Of a DNA stretch of 64,000 nt, positions 18,787 to 30,794 are shown in pieces. The stretch comes from Chrysomallon squamiferum (lineage: Eukaryota > Mollusca > Gastropoda > Neomphalida > Peltospiridae), in assembly GCA_012295275.1 (NCBI GenBank), contig CM022678.1, positions 13,421,759-13,485,758 of the forward strand. Direction: 5' to 3'. Every line of letters starts with the position of its first letter. The stretch's first letter is position 1. The notes below the pieces were generated by a model, which saw only the letters and a list, made by a program, of their open reading frames with translations, searched no databases and was not told where the DNA came from. A program made the position numbers and the translations under genes.

Positions 18787-19351
18787 ACATATAATTTAAT
18801 TTTATTACTTTAGACAAGACATATCAGTTACAACTATGTTAGAACACTGTGTCAGTTGCATGATTCAAGTTTCTTGCTGTTTTTAGTGATCTATTTCATA
18901 TTGCAACCTGAACTGCATGACTGACTGAATATATATTTTTTTGGGGGGGGTTGTTCATTTATTTTGTGAGACTTTAGTTTTTCATTATTGTTTTTACTTT
19001 TGTTGTTTTGATCAGCTATTTTTGTTTGAAAAAATAAATGAATGACAGACAGCTGAACATTTATTTCATTATAATTATATTTAAAAAATTAAGAATTAAA
19101 ACATTCTGAATGGCTAATTAAACAAATAAGCATTCATGTCAATTCAAAACACAATCATCAAAACAACAAAATAAAAATAGCATTACATTACCATTGTTTT
19201 GAGGTGTTGTAGAGCTCAACCTTCTGTGAACTGCTGCAGCTCCACAGAAAGATGAAGGACAACAATTAATGAAAAATGAGAGACAGGCAGATGGTACGTA
19301 TCTGTGCTTTGAAAAACACGATAGAAACTGCTGAGAACATTTCAGAATCAT
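7301..19351 (-). CDS. Bifunctional pseudouridine-5'-phosphate glycosidase / PfkB-type pseudouridine kinase (18 exons, 710 aa)
   Basis: Exons in transcript order: 19351-19192, 18507-18396, 17744-17659, 17262-17171, 16512-16401, 15598-15492, 15057-14931, 14545-14425, 13856-13771, 13652-13513, 12865-12806, 12380-12219, 11717-11589, 11225-11111, 10691-10560, 10305-10142, 9592-9501 and 7436-7301 (TAA). They sum to 2133 nt with every phase matching. Residues 1-53 form a basic, Cys/Ser-rich leader without acidic residues, so mitochondrial targeting is inferred. Residues 55-365 are the PsuG/IndA-type glycosidase: [56 protein letters not shown] and [11 protein letters not shown]. These hold the Glu, Lys, Asp, Lys and Asn expected in the active site. 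Residues 382-710 are a PfkB sugar kinase: [51 protein letters not shown] and the catalytic VSVSGAGDC. The kinase should phosphorylate pseudouridine, and the glycosidase should then split the phosphate into uracil and ribose 5-phosphate. The order matches the fused eukaryotic enzymes (e.g. the fission-yeast bifunctional protein). Confidence 0.95.
7626..9430. repeat. 1.8-kb minisatellite (about 26-34 bp units) in the last intron
   Basis: About sixty units are built on CATACATAGCATCACACTGA with variable CATA padding. They drift after 9200 into CATGATCAACACACTGACAC-type units. It lies wholly in the 2.06-kb intron between exons 18 and 17 of the pseudouridine gene. The minus-strand open frames inside it (Met-Tyr-Val-Cys repeats) are by-products of the repeat, not genes. 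Confidence 0.97.
11480..11582. repeat. (CA)n/(CTCACA)n microsatellite
   Basis: A mixed CA-rich tract lies only a few bases from the donor side of the 11717-11589 exon, in the intron between that exon and 11225-11111. Confidence 0.9.
12387..12494. repeat. (AAT)n and (GT)n microsatellites
   Basis: An AAT run of about 38 bases directly abuts the acceptor of the 12380-12219 exon. A GT run follows at 12467-12494. Confidence 0.9.
13794..14180 (-). repeat. Tandem duplication (period 191) containing part of exon 9 of the pseudouridine gene
   Basis: Copy 1 (13794-13984) holds the real exon 9 (13856-13771) from its acceptor side. Copy 2 (13985 to about 14180) repeats the exon start, its acceptor and the intron behind it. 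Both include GTAAGTTCATTGACCCTACT and the CTGAAAGTC acceptor. Copy 2 stops at the exon point 'NELT' and lacks the rest of the exon and its donor. Confidence 0.9.
13985..14047 (-). pseudogene. Truncated duplicate of glycosidase exon 9
   Basis: Read on the minus strand it gives [20 protein letters not shown], against [20 protein letters not shown] in the functional exon. The acceptor CAG is kept, but the 3' third of the exon and the donor are absent. The Arg-to-His and Pro-Phe-to-Gln-Ile changes suggest relaxed constraint. Confidence 0.85.
15599..16372 (-). repeat. 51-bp minisatellite built from the exon-6 splice acceptor (about 15 copies)
   Basis: The unit is 49-51 bp: GCTGAAACAGAGTAATGTAT, then a segment beginning CAACAGTTTGAAATATCAAT and closing with the CTCAGTGACA block. 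The array begins exactly at the acceptor of exon 6 (15598-15492). On the minus strand each unit contains TTACTCTGTTTCAG, identical to the functional polypyrimidine tract plus AG. Variants lack AA or TA. The array fills most of the intron up to exon 5. Confidence 0.97.
18747..18782. repeat. (CA)18 microsatellite, intron 1
   Basis: A pure CA run of about 35 bases lies between the leader exon (19351-19192) and exon 2 (18507-18396) of the pseudouridine gene. No missed exon was seen in this 684-base intron. Confidence 0.95.
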
Positions 19352-20700
19352 AGTCTTTCTCCAATTTACTACAAGAAAACATGAAATTTAAATAAAATAT
19401 TAAATAGCCTAAATTACAAATAAATAAATACATATAATAAAATAATGATGACAATAAAATTTAAACAAATATAAAAATAAAAATAAAATAAAAAAGAATA
19501 AAATAAAATTTAAAATTAATGAACAGTAAATGTAAAAATAGTTAAATACAAAATTATATAATGGAAATAATTATATGCATATTAGACTGGCTGATATTGA
19601 CAAGCAAAACAAGCAAACAAGCTATTAATACAGTCTTGTTAACTTAAAGCATTAAACAAACTTAAAAGGCCTTATGCAATTTTACTTCAGTTACAACACA
19701 GATTTATTAGCTGTTTATTATGTTCTTCAAACACTATCTTTGTGCATTCCCATAGCTTGAGGGCTTTCATCATGTCTTAACTGAGACTTGATATTACTAT
19801 TACCAGTATTAGTATTAGTGTTCTTTGGCAAGATTTATTTACCGTGCATTGTTAATTTATCGACTATACCCAGATGTCATTAACGCTCTTGTTGAAATAC
19901 ATTTAGTAAATAACAGTACAATTATATTATAGAAATTATAACAAATTATATATTACACATATTTGATTAAATACAATTTACTTAAATGGAATGCTGTATT
20001 TGACATTAAGACAGATTTTAACCGAAAGTATAATTGTCTGAAAGGTTTGCTATCACTGTATCAGTCACATTTCGTATAGAAATAGAATAAAATCAATTTA
20101 AAAGAAAAAAAACGAATTTTGAATAAATGAAATATATTTTTTTTTTTTTTTTTTTTTTTTTTATGAATGAACTCTACTTAATTTTTTTTATAAAACATAC
20201 AACTGTCTTTACAATCTTTCAACATTACTAGTAATTTTTGCTGAATCGAAATTCGTCACAAAAAAAAAAAAAAAAAAAAAAAAAGTATATATAGATAGAT
20301 AGATAGATAAAATCTCGGTATTTTTTTTTTTTTTATTTTTTTTTTTTTTTTGATCGGTATTTGTTTTGACGGACCTTCGTTACATAACAAGTGCGCATGA
20401 CCAAAAACAACAACCGTGACCAACATGGAAGTTATTTTTTGTGTTTTTTTGACCTACCAAACAAAGCAATGCCTCCTATTCGCGTGTTTGCCATAAGATT
20501 AAACACTTAACATAACCAGATAACATTTTAGCCATACATAGACAAACCCGTTTCTTCAGCACTAAGAAACTGCACAAAGCACTGCGGTCTGCTGACAGTC
20601 AGAACACTATTAAACAACTGAGTTATTGTTCTTGGATGTCGACCGACAACTCATTTAAACGAACTGCGTCAAAACCCATACCGCATTAAAAAGGTAAGAA
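19352..20700 (-). promoter_or_regulatory. Upstream region of the pseudouridine gene (5'UTR/promoter inferred)
   Basis: On the minus strand, TTTTCTTGTAG ending near 19371 could be the acceptor of a 5'UTR intron just upstream of the ATG. From about 20340 to 20690 the base composition becomes less AT-rich with several CpGs, unlike its surroundings. A minus-strand donor-like TTTGGTAGGT lies near 20455, and a plus-strand donor-like AAAAAGGTAAGAATG near 20690. Together they would fit a bidirectional promoter between about 20460 and 20650. This is inference from composition and splice-like motifs only. Long T and A runs occupy 20138-20162, 20261-20284 and 20320-20351. Confidence 0.3.
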
Positions 20701-21102
20701 TGTTACACTTACAGTATATACATACTAACTACAAACAATACTAAACTTGCAAAATATATTGAATTGAATGTTTATATTTTAATCACTCTTTATATTACGT
20801 TATTCTCTGTCAGTAATAACAAGAAAAACATCGTTATTTCAGCACAATGCGAGATTGTTGCTCATCTGCATCAAAACCGATGGTTTATTCCCGATTCTGG
20901 CATTCCGCAATCTGGCAGTGAGATTATAACACATCTTAATTGGACATGCCAGTTGTTCCATTTCTGGAAGCGGATTAGAACACCTCAATGCTTACCTAAT
21001 CTGGAGACGGCCAGTTTTGGGAACATACCAAAACGATACCAGGATATATATAACAAAAAAATAAAAAATAAAAAAATTATTAAAAAAATAAAAAAGAAGA
21101 AC

Positions 21103-21150
<48 letters not shown>

Positions 21151-24000
21151 GAGTAAATATAAAGAAGTAAAGGAATTAATACGTTTTGAAGTCTTAAGAT
21201 CTTCTATTTCGTAAGTGAAATGATATATGCAGAAAAGCTTATAATCGGATAAACTGCTCAGACCATTGAACAAAATTCAAAGACATCAGTGTTCACAAAT
21301 TAATGTTCAGTATTATATATTTTCAGTTATAGTTTTTAATCACACGTCTGACAAGTTCGTCGATCCTATCTCGCCCAGTGACGGACTATAAAGGTGGGAA
21401 ATGGGACCAATGTTGTCTGGAGACGTTCTGGTCAGTCAAGGCATGACCTCCCTCCATTTCCTTTTACCTGCATTATCACAGAACGAAAACAAGTTCACAC
21501 ATTAATTAAATAGCTTCATTTCAATAGCCCAACATAAGAAGTTTGTCGTTCACAGGTTAAAATTTATGTTATAATTACTCGTAAGTGATCGACGTCGTTC
21601 AGTGAATTGGTCGACAAATGAGTAGGTGCTCCTTACAGAATATTTCAAGCATAAACTGGTAATAAGTTTTTCTCAGCCATTCTTAGATATTACGTACATG
21701 ACAAGAATTAATTAAATAAATAAATAATAAACGTACCCAAAATAAAATTATTTCCGCATCTCTGGAAATATAAGATAATTACGATGGATGATAATGGCAA
21801 TTTTTTGTCTCCATAAATTACTGCGATTTCCCACCATTTTTTCATAGCATTTTTTTTTTTTTTTTTTTTTTTTAACAAGTACTGTGATCTAATATCGCTC
21901 TTAACAAGCTAGATTACTGTATGAAATTTTGATACCAAGTTCATTGTATTAAGTTATACCTAATTAATGAATTAGATAATTAATTCATAACTCTCTCATA
22001 ATTAAACTTGCAGAATAAATGTGTCTCTTCTTTTTGGGAAGCATCCTAGAACAGATTCAAAAAAATAAGAAGACCAGCTTTTCTGTTGGGAGGGGGGGTG
22101 GTTCCTTGACAAAAACGGCACCATAACGTTATGAAAAGGCACTACTGAAAAATTACAAATGGTTGACATGGACCATAATATAATAGTGTTCTGTACATTG
22201 ACAGAAATTTAAAAAATAACTTAATAAATGTGTAATAAAACCCTAAAAATCTTAAATAAAAGTGGAACTTCTCAGATAGGGTCCAGACGCCTTGGGCCCC
22301 CATATAGATCCTCCCCAGAACAAATCTACTGACCGAATATTAAAATATGGAGGTAGAGGAATAAAAATTGTTAAAATATAATAATTATAAAATCTTCTGA
22401 ATGGACACTTCTAAACCAAATATATGTCTAGAGAAGATATTTTTATATATATTTATATTAAGAAAAATGATAAAATACCAAGGCAAACATGCTCGAGTGT
22501 GTGTGTGTGTGTGTGTGTGAAACGAGTGGCCATAATGGTTTGTTCACGATACATACCGACTAGTGCCTTACTAATACCCCGTAGAAGGACCCTAAGGCTT
22601 CGAGCTTCTTTGGGCCCCTCGACATTCAGCAATGCCCCTCCCAGAGAATTTCATGCTTTTCTATCGTACAATTTATTACAATAATGTTAAAAATGAAGTA
22701 ATTAACAAAGAAAATAATGTTACGAAACAACCTTTATTTAGCATGAAGCAACGCAATACGAAAATAACAGTACTCTACTGCAAAGTTAAGCATGTCTTGA
22801 CCTACATATTTATATAGCTAGCTTCTTAAACATCTGTCTCATTAATCTTTCAACAAACTGAACCAGTTAGCGTTAGTCGGCGCCGATACCGACATAACGG
22901 ACGATTTTTATGGAATCGAAATAACGGTGACAGGTTACAGATTTTAATAATATTTTGAACGAAAAACGTTAAGTACCTTATGTAAAACCACTTTTTTTTC
23001 GAAGTGAATGCCACTGACTTTTTGTTTTTCATCTGGATGGTTAACTGAAGCCATTTTTCGTCAGAAAATTAAAAATACTTCAAGAACTGCAAAAGGATAT
23101 ATTCGAAAGCGAAGCAATGGAGAAACGTGTGCTAAGTTACTAAAAAGGTCGTTTGTTCGGAAATTTATTTAAAAAAGGACATACTACAACATTATTTCTG
23201 GTGGTCAAGCGATGAACTCCGGTAATCGCGACAATGTGATTTTGTCTGCATCTGTGATATAGATTATTTGTTTTGATCAGCAACGCTAAATGTTTTTTTT
23301 TTTTTTTTTTTTTTTTCATTTTTAGTATTATTGTCACATAAGTACATATTTTTATACCACTGAATAAATCTTGTAATTCAGATGGGGGAAAAAACAACAT
23401 GACAAAGATATTGTAAAGATATTGAAAATAATCCACAGTCCGATTATAGGAACTTTCACGTTTTTGTAAAATTGGTAACCTTAAGTGATAAAAAATATAT
23501 ATTTCTAGAGATATCTTTATCAAATGTATAGCATCTATTCAATAAAATATTCACTTTATAAAGACGTAATGAATTAAATATTTCGTTTTTGGCCCGTTTC
23601 ACCTTATAAGAATTGTTGTTCTTGAATAGGTCAAGGTCATGTTATATTTTTAATTATTTTTTTTTTTTTACAATTTTAGCCCGTTTCAGCTTATGCCTGG
23701 CTAAAAACTGTCGTTCTGGAATAGATAATAAAAAATAATAATAATAAAAAAAATTATTGATTTAATTTTGATGTCCTTCTACAAACGAAACATAGAGTTG
23801 TCGTTCTTGAAGAGTTCTTTTTCATCGATCGGCCACTACTGCTTCCCGTCGAATGGTTATTTTTTAAACACAAGGCAGAATATGAAAAAAGAGAGATTTA
23901 AATCATTTGTTCAACGTATTCGACCGTTTTACGATATTTACCTCTTTCCCAGTTTCTCTTTCTTTGCTTATTTATAAGAAATCATTTTATATGATCTCAT
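20701..24000. other. Gene-poor DNA with microsatellites
   Basis: No exon could be supported. There is a (GC)(AC)n tract at 21104-21147, poly-T at 21850-21872 and 23290-23316, and (GT)n at 22498-22519. Short GC-rich shreds with GGGCCC cores near 22280-22320 and 22600-22640 look like ends of decayed DNA transposons but cannot be assigned. Confidence 0.4.
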
Positions 24001-24074
24001 TGTGCTTTTTAGCATCATTGTAGTAAATTACTTTTTAATTAGCGCAATATTTTGAGGTAGTCACCGTAGTGAAT

Positions 24075-25865
24075 TCAGTCAGAATGACTGAGCTTTATGC
24101 AGTGGCTGGCTATTAATATGGTATGTTTTTCTCTTGTAGCGGTGCTACAGCCTAAGTATTTCAAAAGATTCATTCATTTCTTACCTGATTTGATTTATCT
24201 CAGGAATTTACTGTTTTTCTAAAAGCAAATAATACAAATCTGTTCCATTAAATTAAATGGATTTGTATTGTTATTTCTTTTCAAATACTATCTTGAAGAC
24301 CTGTTTAACCTTTTCATATTTCTCTGGTTTCTTAAAAATGAACTCGAAGACGGTAAGAGAGCAATTTCTACCATGAGATATTTCATCTACCCTTTCTTGA
24401 TGCATCTTATGATTTTACAATTATCAAAACATTATTGTTATGATCATAGTTTCTTAAAACATTTGTCTGCTAATTAATTTAGTTCAGTTTCATCAGTTTA
24501 AACAAGTTTCATCAGTTTCTGCTTCTCTGCTGACTTACTGTAGCAGCTAACAGTATATTTTAACCTCACTGGTACTGGCTTGACTGAATGGGTATGATTG
24601 GACCCAGCTTGTCTAAGTGTTAGATCCTCTCTAAATTTCCACTCATATTCTTCTTGATGTTTCTCATTTACTTTTCTGTGCAGCCTTAGAAAGAGCCTTT
24701 GGATAAGAAGCTGTTGATATTTGATTATGGCAATAAGCTAGTGTGGTCTCAGATATAGTTTTCATTCTGACAGATATCCTAAGATATCCTATTATAACTC
24801 TTTTAACAACCACTTTGGTGGTCTTTGAATTCAGGCTTTTTCAGTAGATCAGTAGTTTAACCATATTTCTGAGATAATATAACGAATTGCTACTTGCTAC
24901 AAACTTAGGTTTGTCTAGTTGCCTTAGAAAATAACTAGAACTATGCTGTGTTATACTTTCATTTTATAGTTCAATTATCTAGTAAGTAATAGCAAACTAA
25001 TTTAATAAAACAAAAAAACAACAACATTGTAATCATTAAAGGAAAAAATTAAGTGAAGAGTATTAAATTCTGAAAATAAGTTTGCTGTCTTTCAAAGAAT
25101 ATTTGAAAACAGGATCCTTGCCTTCTTTAATTGCAGACACATTTTGGTATTTACCATCTTCTGGATGGTTGAATTTTCAAGTTGCTCCAATTCCTCGACA
25201 GGGGACATTTTCCAAATCCACATTATCACATCTCTAGCTATTAGCTTTTCTTAATTAGTGCATATTTGTTGTTTTTCTATAATTACGTTGAACTTCACGA
25301 TGATGATTGTTTGATATGTTATAACTGAAAACAAAAGAAGGAAAATACAGTCTGAATGGCAATAATATCCCCATTTTGTTGTCAAAGGCTACCATAGGGA
25401 AAATCCAAATAATATAACAGAATTCCTTTTACAAAATCTTATTAAAAAGATGATTTGTAGAGAATTGAGAAATTATATGAGCATGGATTACAGTGTCTGC
25501 ACCAGTGTCATCAAAACTTTAAAAAACTGACAAATATTCATCATAAAACTAGTTGTAAATCTGTCTTTATCACAAAAGATTAAGTTTATCTTCAAGGCCC
25601 GACTTGAACAGGAGGAGATGGTAATGCAATTTCATATATTCATGGCTGCTGGTATTAAAAAATGCTGTGCCATGATTCTGATAATCAATCAAATGACTGA
25701 GCTTTATGCAGTGACTCTGTTAGTATGATATGTTATGCTCTTGAGGCACTGCTACAGACTATTTACTTCAAAACATACATTTCTTACTCGGTTTCATTTG
25801 TCTCAAGTCTCAAAGCAGATAATACAAATCTGTTCCTTTAAATTAAATGGCTTTGTATCTTTATT
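24075..25865. repeat. Dispersed repeat pair: 24075-24300 and 25690-25865
   Basis: Both copies share ATGACTGAGCTTTATGCAGT, then a GGTATGTT/ATATGTTA block, a CTGCTACAG-like block and AATACAAATCTGTTCC, then AAATTAAATGG. They are in direct orientation about 1.6 kb apart and moderately diverged. They may be parts of one mobile or segmentally duplicated unit together with the next pair. Confidence 0.75.
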
Positions 25866-26845
25866 TAACTTTGCTTGATTGTATTCTGTTGAAGTTTTAT
25901 GGGGTCTGCTTTTAAGACCATTAAACAGATTTAAGATTTGATACCTAAATAACCTTCCTGAACATTCTGTGAACATGTTCAAAACATCAGATGTTCTGTC
26001 TCAGTTCTTTACCAGTGAATGTTATCAACAACAGTTCTGTATATTCTTTTTGTCCCATTTCAGAATTCCTCAAACAGCAGTTTTGATGTGATGGTTTTGT
26101 CACTATGTTATAGATTGCAGCACTGTTTATTTTCTGCTTGGAAGTTGTAAATTTATAAATTTACTTCAGTAACTTGTAAATTAGGATCTGACAGCATTTT
26201 TGTTACATTGTCAGGTCCTTAATAATTGTTTTTACAATTGTTTTTAAACAAATCTTTAAATCCCAAAATATGTAAATAATTAAATTTACTTCAGCATAAA
26301 TTAGCACTGGAAATAAAAAATACAACTGAATATGTGATTTCTGGAGACATTTAGATCTGTAAATGTTTTCCAGAATTTCTTGAATCTTCTTTGAAATGTG
26401 AGATGTTTTCAAGTTGTCTTTATCCTGCAGAATCATCTCTGCTCCATTTATTTCATGCCATACATGAATAAAAAATACAGCTTACAATAGCATGTTACAA
26501 TTACTGACATGAATTTGCCATCTTTTGTGAGAGAGCAATTCTAATATGAAATATTTCATTTGCCCTTTCTAGATGCATTTTGCAATTATAAAATCATTGC
26601 TGTGAAAAGCAGAGTTCCTGTAAAAACATTTGTTTGCAATTAATTTAGTTCATTTCATCAATTTAAACTGTAGCATTTATTGGCTTTCTGCTTCTCTGCT
26701 GACTTTCTGTAGCAGCTAAAAATATATTTTACTGACTTGACTGAATGGTTCTGATTGGACCCAGCTTGTCTAAGTGTTAGGTCCTCTCTAAATTTCCACT
26801 CATATTCTTCTTGATATTTCTCATTTACTTTTCTATACAGCCAAT
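24350..26845 (-). repeat. Second dispersed repeat pair: 24350-24690 and 26525-26845
   Basis: Two roughly 330-base copies are well conserved, sharing TCTGCTTCTCTGCTGACTT, TTGGACCCAGCTTGTCTAAG and TAAATTTCCACTCATATTCT. On the minus strand both encode KVNEK.QEEYEWKFREDLTL and RQAGSN, with different upstream and downstream frames. Conservation of that frame in both copies points to a once-coding mobile element or gene fragment, which I do not recognise. Confidence 0.7.
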
Positions 26846-27463
26846 ATGCACTGGACAAGATTTTTGTTTTCAGTATATGCACATGATATTTTCTTTGCAA
26901 TTTTGATGTTCTTCTTGGACATTTGTAAATTGTTAAGTTTACAAATTATATCTTTCTTAATAAGTAGGTAAATTTTCAACAGTTAGAGTCCACTGCAGTT
27001 TTATAATCTGCATCTTATGATGGAATGTTTCCATTTTTGACTCTATCAGTTCAGTGTAAGCAAGAAATCTCTTATTAAGCAAACACATTGCCGTTCTGTG
27101 TAGTGTCAGAATTAACAAAGTTAGGAATACATGCTACAAGATGCATCAATTGTTTGTAACCAACATAATGGTTTCTAGTGATACTGAGACCTGTAAATAT
27201 TTCTATAATCTTCTTTGAAATTGGATGTTTTCAATTACTCTGTGTGAAGAATTTATATGTATGTGTTCGGGTGCAAGGCACATCACATTACATGTCAATC
27301 AGTATTTGATGGGACACTTTTCCCAGAGTTTCACAAGCTTGTACCTACATTCCATGAGAAATTTCAGTTCCTGTTTCTCAGATATTGTTTTTGTTGTTAT
27401 CAGTTCTTTCAGTTTATGAGTGGCTGAGAAGCCAACATTGACATCTTTGAAACCTTTCAACAC

Positions 27464-27751
27464 CTAACTTTTAGTGATGTCTTCTTTTAGAAGGTGAGAT
27501 GGAGTATCGGCTTTATTAAAAATGTCACTTTTTACACACCTCATCAAACAATTTCTCATTAGTTTCTCCAATTCTTTGCTGAGGAATGGCAGTACTGGAT
27601 TATCTGTCTGGAATTTTGCCAGAAATGGCAAACATTCCTTGGCTAAAGATACAAAGAACTCGTGCTTTACTAATGTCAAACGATCATCTTTTAGATGTCT
27701 GTGTTTTGGCATCATTATATTTATTAGAATGTTGCTGGACAGTTTCTGCAT
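27464..27751 (-). pseudogene. Fragment of a repetitive hAT/transposon-like protein
   Basis: An open minus-strand stretch of 95 residues contains HEFFVSLAKECLPFLAKFQT, then a segment with PVLPFLSKELEKLMRNCLMR. This style of sequence (a helical block with 'PFL..FQTD.P..PFL...L..L....M.R') is what I associate with multicopy, transposase-related proteins of invertebrates and fishes. It has no neighbouring exons of matching phase and no start context, so it is most likely a relic. The family call is from memory. Confidence 0.45.
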
Positions 27752-28599
27752 ACTTTTACATCAACTCCATTGACCTGTTATTATCTACTGGAAACTCCTC
27801 TACCCACCTTGTAGCACAGCATTTCATAGGATAGAGTTTACAATCATTGATTTCTGCATAATCCTACCTTCTGGCTGGAATTTCTTTAAACAGAGTATGC
27901 ATTGCTATCAAAAGTCCAGCAATATCCCAGTCAACAGAACCACATAGGTGATTTTAATGTTTTAGTTGGTTTGACTGCATATAAGTTATATGGAGTTAAA
28001 CTAAATACAAAAATTAAGATCACCCATGTAACATGGAAACTGAACATAACCCCCCCAAAAAGAATTTAAAAACCCAGCAACTACTCTTTAAGACACACAC
28101 ACACACAAATAAATATATAGTGTTTTATATAGTACAAGTTCAACCAAAAACATTTGTTGGGGGAAAATAAAATGCACCTGAGAGTGAAAAATACAGAACT
28201 AAATGAATTCTGATATTTTGTGTAACATGCCAATATTCTTAATATGCAACTCTATATTGATAAACAACTGGACGCACTGTTACTTGGCTGACACGTGTCT
28301 TCTCTGCAAAATCTAAAACCATTCCCACTGTCCCAAATTTGGCACAGGTGTTACTTTTCTAACTACCATCTTGTGGCAGAAATAAACCAAATACTAGAGA
28401 TAAATTATCATTGTCATATAGTCTCATTTGCTTGCCTCCAACAGGTGATTATCAGTGGCATGGTACATGTCTGATTCTGTAACTGTTTATTTTGGCTGCA
28501 GTTTTATTAATAAAAACTTTAGATTCAACCCAACGTTGGAGCTGTACTCACACAGAAATATTGGCATGCTATGTGGATGTTCAGTGGTTTGATTTGGCA

Positions 28600-30110
28600 A
28601 ATGGAAAACATCATGTTGTGCCCAGTGGACTGCAGAAAGTCAGCATGCAAGTCTTTCATTGTGCACAAACTTCCTTGGAATTAGTGGTAGGGCAGCTTTT
28701 GCCCTTGAAAGAGCTTTTCTAGAATCTAGTGTCTTCATGATGCTGGACATCCAGGCTCCTTTAAAGTAGCTGACTTTGAACTTTCAGCTAACTCCAAGAG
28801 ATGGTATTTTTCACGAGGGTTTTTCTGTTGTTGACACTTCTTGTGGGGACAGAGTCTCATTTTTCTTGTTGCTTTTTTTTCTTCTTTCTAGCTGATGTGG
28901 CATCTTATGCAATCATGCGACCCATAATTAACACTGTCATCACATAACCAAATTAGAATCCCACAACAGGGATAATACTGCTCCACCAAACAGCCCTACC
29001 TACACAGACTCTGTATCAGGTAGATAGCTAACCAATTAGGCACAGCTCTAAGGTTATTCAGGGCAAGGTCGTATATGTCTTTATATTTAGCCAGTGTTAA
29101 ATCCACTTGAAATGCAACAACAGGTTTAGGTTTAAAGAATATATATATATTATAATGATAGTTATTTACAGAGGATGCTTACATGGCCAGTTACAAAGGG
29201 TTTCACACCACCTTTCATGGCTCACCATATAAGTTAACAATTAGGGATATTGTAAATGTTTAAACCTCAAGGTAAAATAGCACACCTCAGTATGTATTTG
29301 AATAGGCAAAATATTCTGACTATATGAAATGAAAATAATGTACTGACAATCAGTTAATAATGACACTACTGTCGTGTATATGCTTATAAGTACTGATGGT
29401 CAGTGTTGACCTGATTCCCAACAATTCTCACCCACTATTTTATAGATGATAACCTGCAGTTTACGTTGGTCGATCTGATCTCGGACTAATAGTTACAATA
29501 CTGCAGTACATATAGTTAAATAGATACTTATTAGAAAGCCACATCAAACTACCTTTGAGTTACTTAAACAAAACCATAAAAACTTATAGCTACCTAAGTT
29601 AGCTGGAACAATGTAAGTGTTCAGCTGAGAGTTAGTCACACGTCTGTCTGACATGAGTAAAACTTATCTCTAACGAAAATGTTGTCTGCTTTTCTCAGAG
29701 TGGTATCCAGATTGGTATGAACTTTTGCAGACATGTAAATGCCAGTGGGTCCCCCAAAACAACATTTCACCATTGCTTATATAATTCTTAAGAATATCAT
29801 GAAGCGTCTAGCATCTGTTACATATTAAAGAGGAGATTTTTGACTCTGTCACACTGATCTGCCCATTTTTGTTGTTCATTTAGAACAGCCCTTTTCATTG
29901 ATATTTTCTCTTGTGCCTTCATTTTATCCCTCATTATTCTCACCAGAACTGCTGCTTGCTGACTGCTTATCAGCCTCTGGACATCAGTCATATTTTGACA
30001 ATATTTCTTTGAATATTGCTGGGATTGATGTAAGTATGTAGCATACTTTACAGGATCCTTAGTTTTCAACTTCAGTTTCCAGTCTCTTGTTGCTTCAGTA
30101 CCAGTCTTCT
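28600..30110 (-). pseudogene. Broken copy of a multicopy coiled-coil/basic protein (transposon-associated)
   Basis: The N-terminal block at 30069-29818 reads KDPVKYATYLHQSQQYSKKY and continues as a Gln/Lys/Arg-rich helix that ends at a stop. Further along the minus strand, about 28885-28735 reads RLCPHKKCQQQKNPREKYHL with a stop. About 28730-28640, in another frame, reads SRKALSRAKAALPLIPRKF. The order (basic helix, then ALP.SPRK-type block) resembles a repetitive gene family common in molluscan genomes. Frame changes and stops show it is broken. Confidence 0.45.
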
Positions 30111-30794
30111 TTTTAGTGTTGCTGGACTTAAAGGAGTAATGTGCAATTGACCTGTGTAAATAACATTTAACATCTAAAATTTTAATTGTTTAATCTGTGT
30201 GCTGTGCAGATTCTTATTTTGTCTTTCTTGGTATACTGTATCACTAATCAAAATTACCTAAATATATGTTTTATCGATTGAATAATGAATTATTATCAAG
30301 TCACCTGTATATCCTAATTAAATAATTAACTTGTGTTAAATTTATTTCTCTAGTGGATAGATAGACTTATTGATTTATATAGATTATATTCCTTTTTAGG
30401 TGGCCATTTCACCTTGTTATCCTAGGCTGATGTGACAATATTTTCAACAAAAACTGCTTTGTACCTACTATGCTACTATAAAGTTTATACTACATATAAT
30501 CTTGTTGTAAAGTGATGTAATAATGTAATAATGAGCAAATGTATTTATTTATTTACTTATTTTTAACTAATATCTAGAATTTGTGGCCTTTGTTTGGAAA
30601 GGTATTGTTTTCGCTATACAGAAGACCTTTGACAGCCAGGTAATGAAAGTTATGTGGAAGATGATTTTGCAACTTAAAGTTTAATCTAATTTTTCATCCT
30701 GTAAGGTTTATTAAGTGTAAACGACTGATAAAATCTTATCTTCAGTGTTGATCACCGACGTAATGCTCGAACTTCTTGAAAAACAAAACTGAAA

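Noticed and set aside
20764-21156. 130-residue plus-strand frame
   Set aside because: It ends in a (CA)n tract, has low-complexity Lys-rich sequence, and shows no recognisable domain or splice partner.
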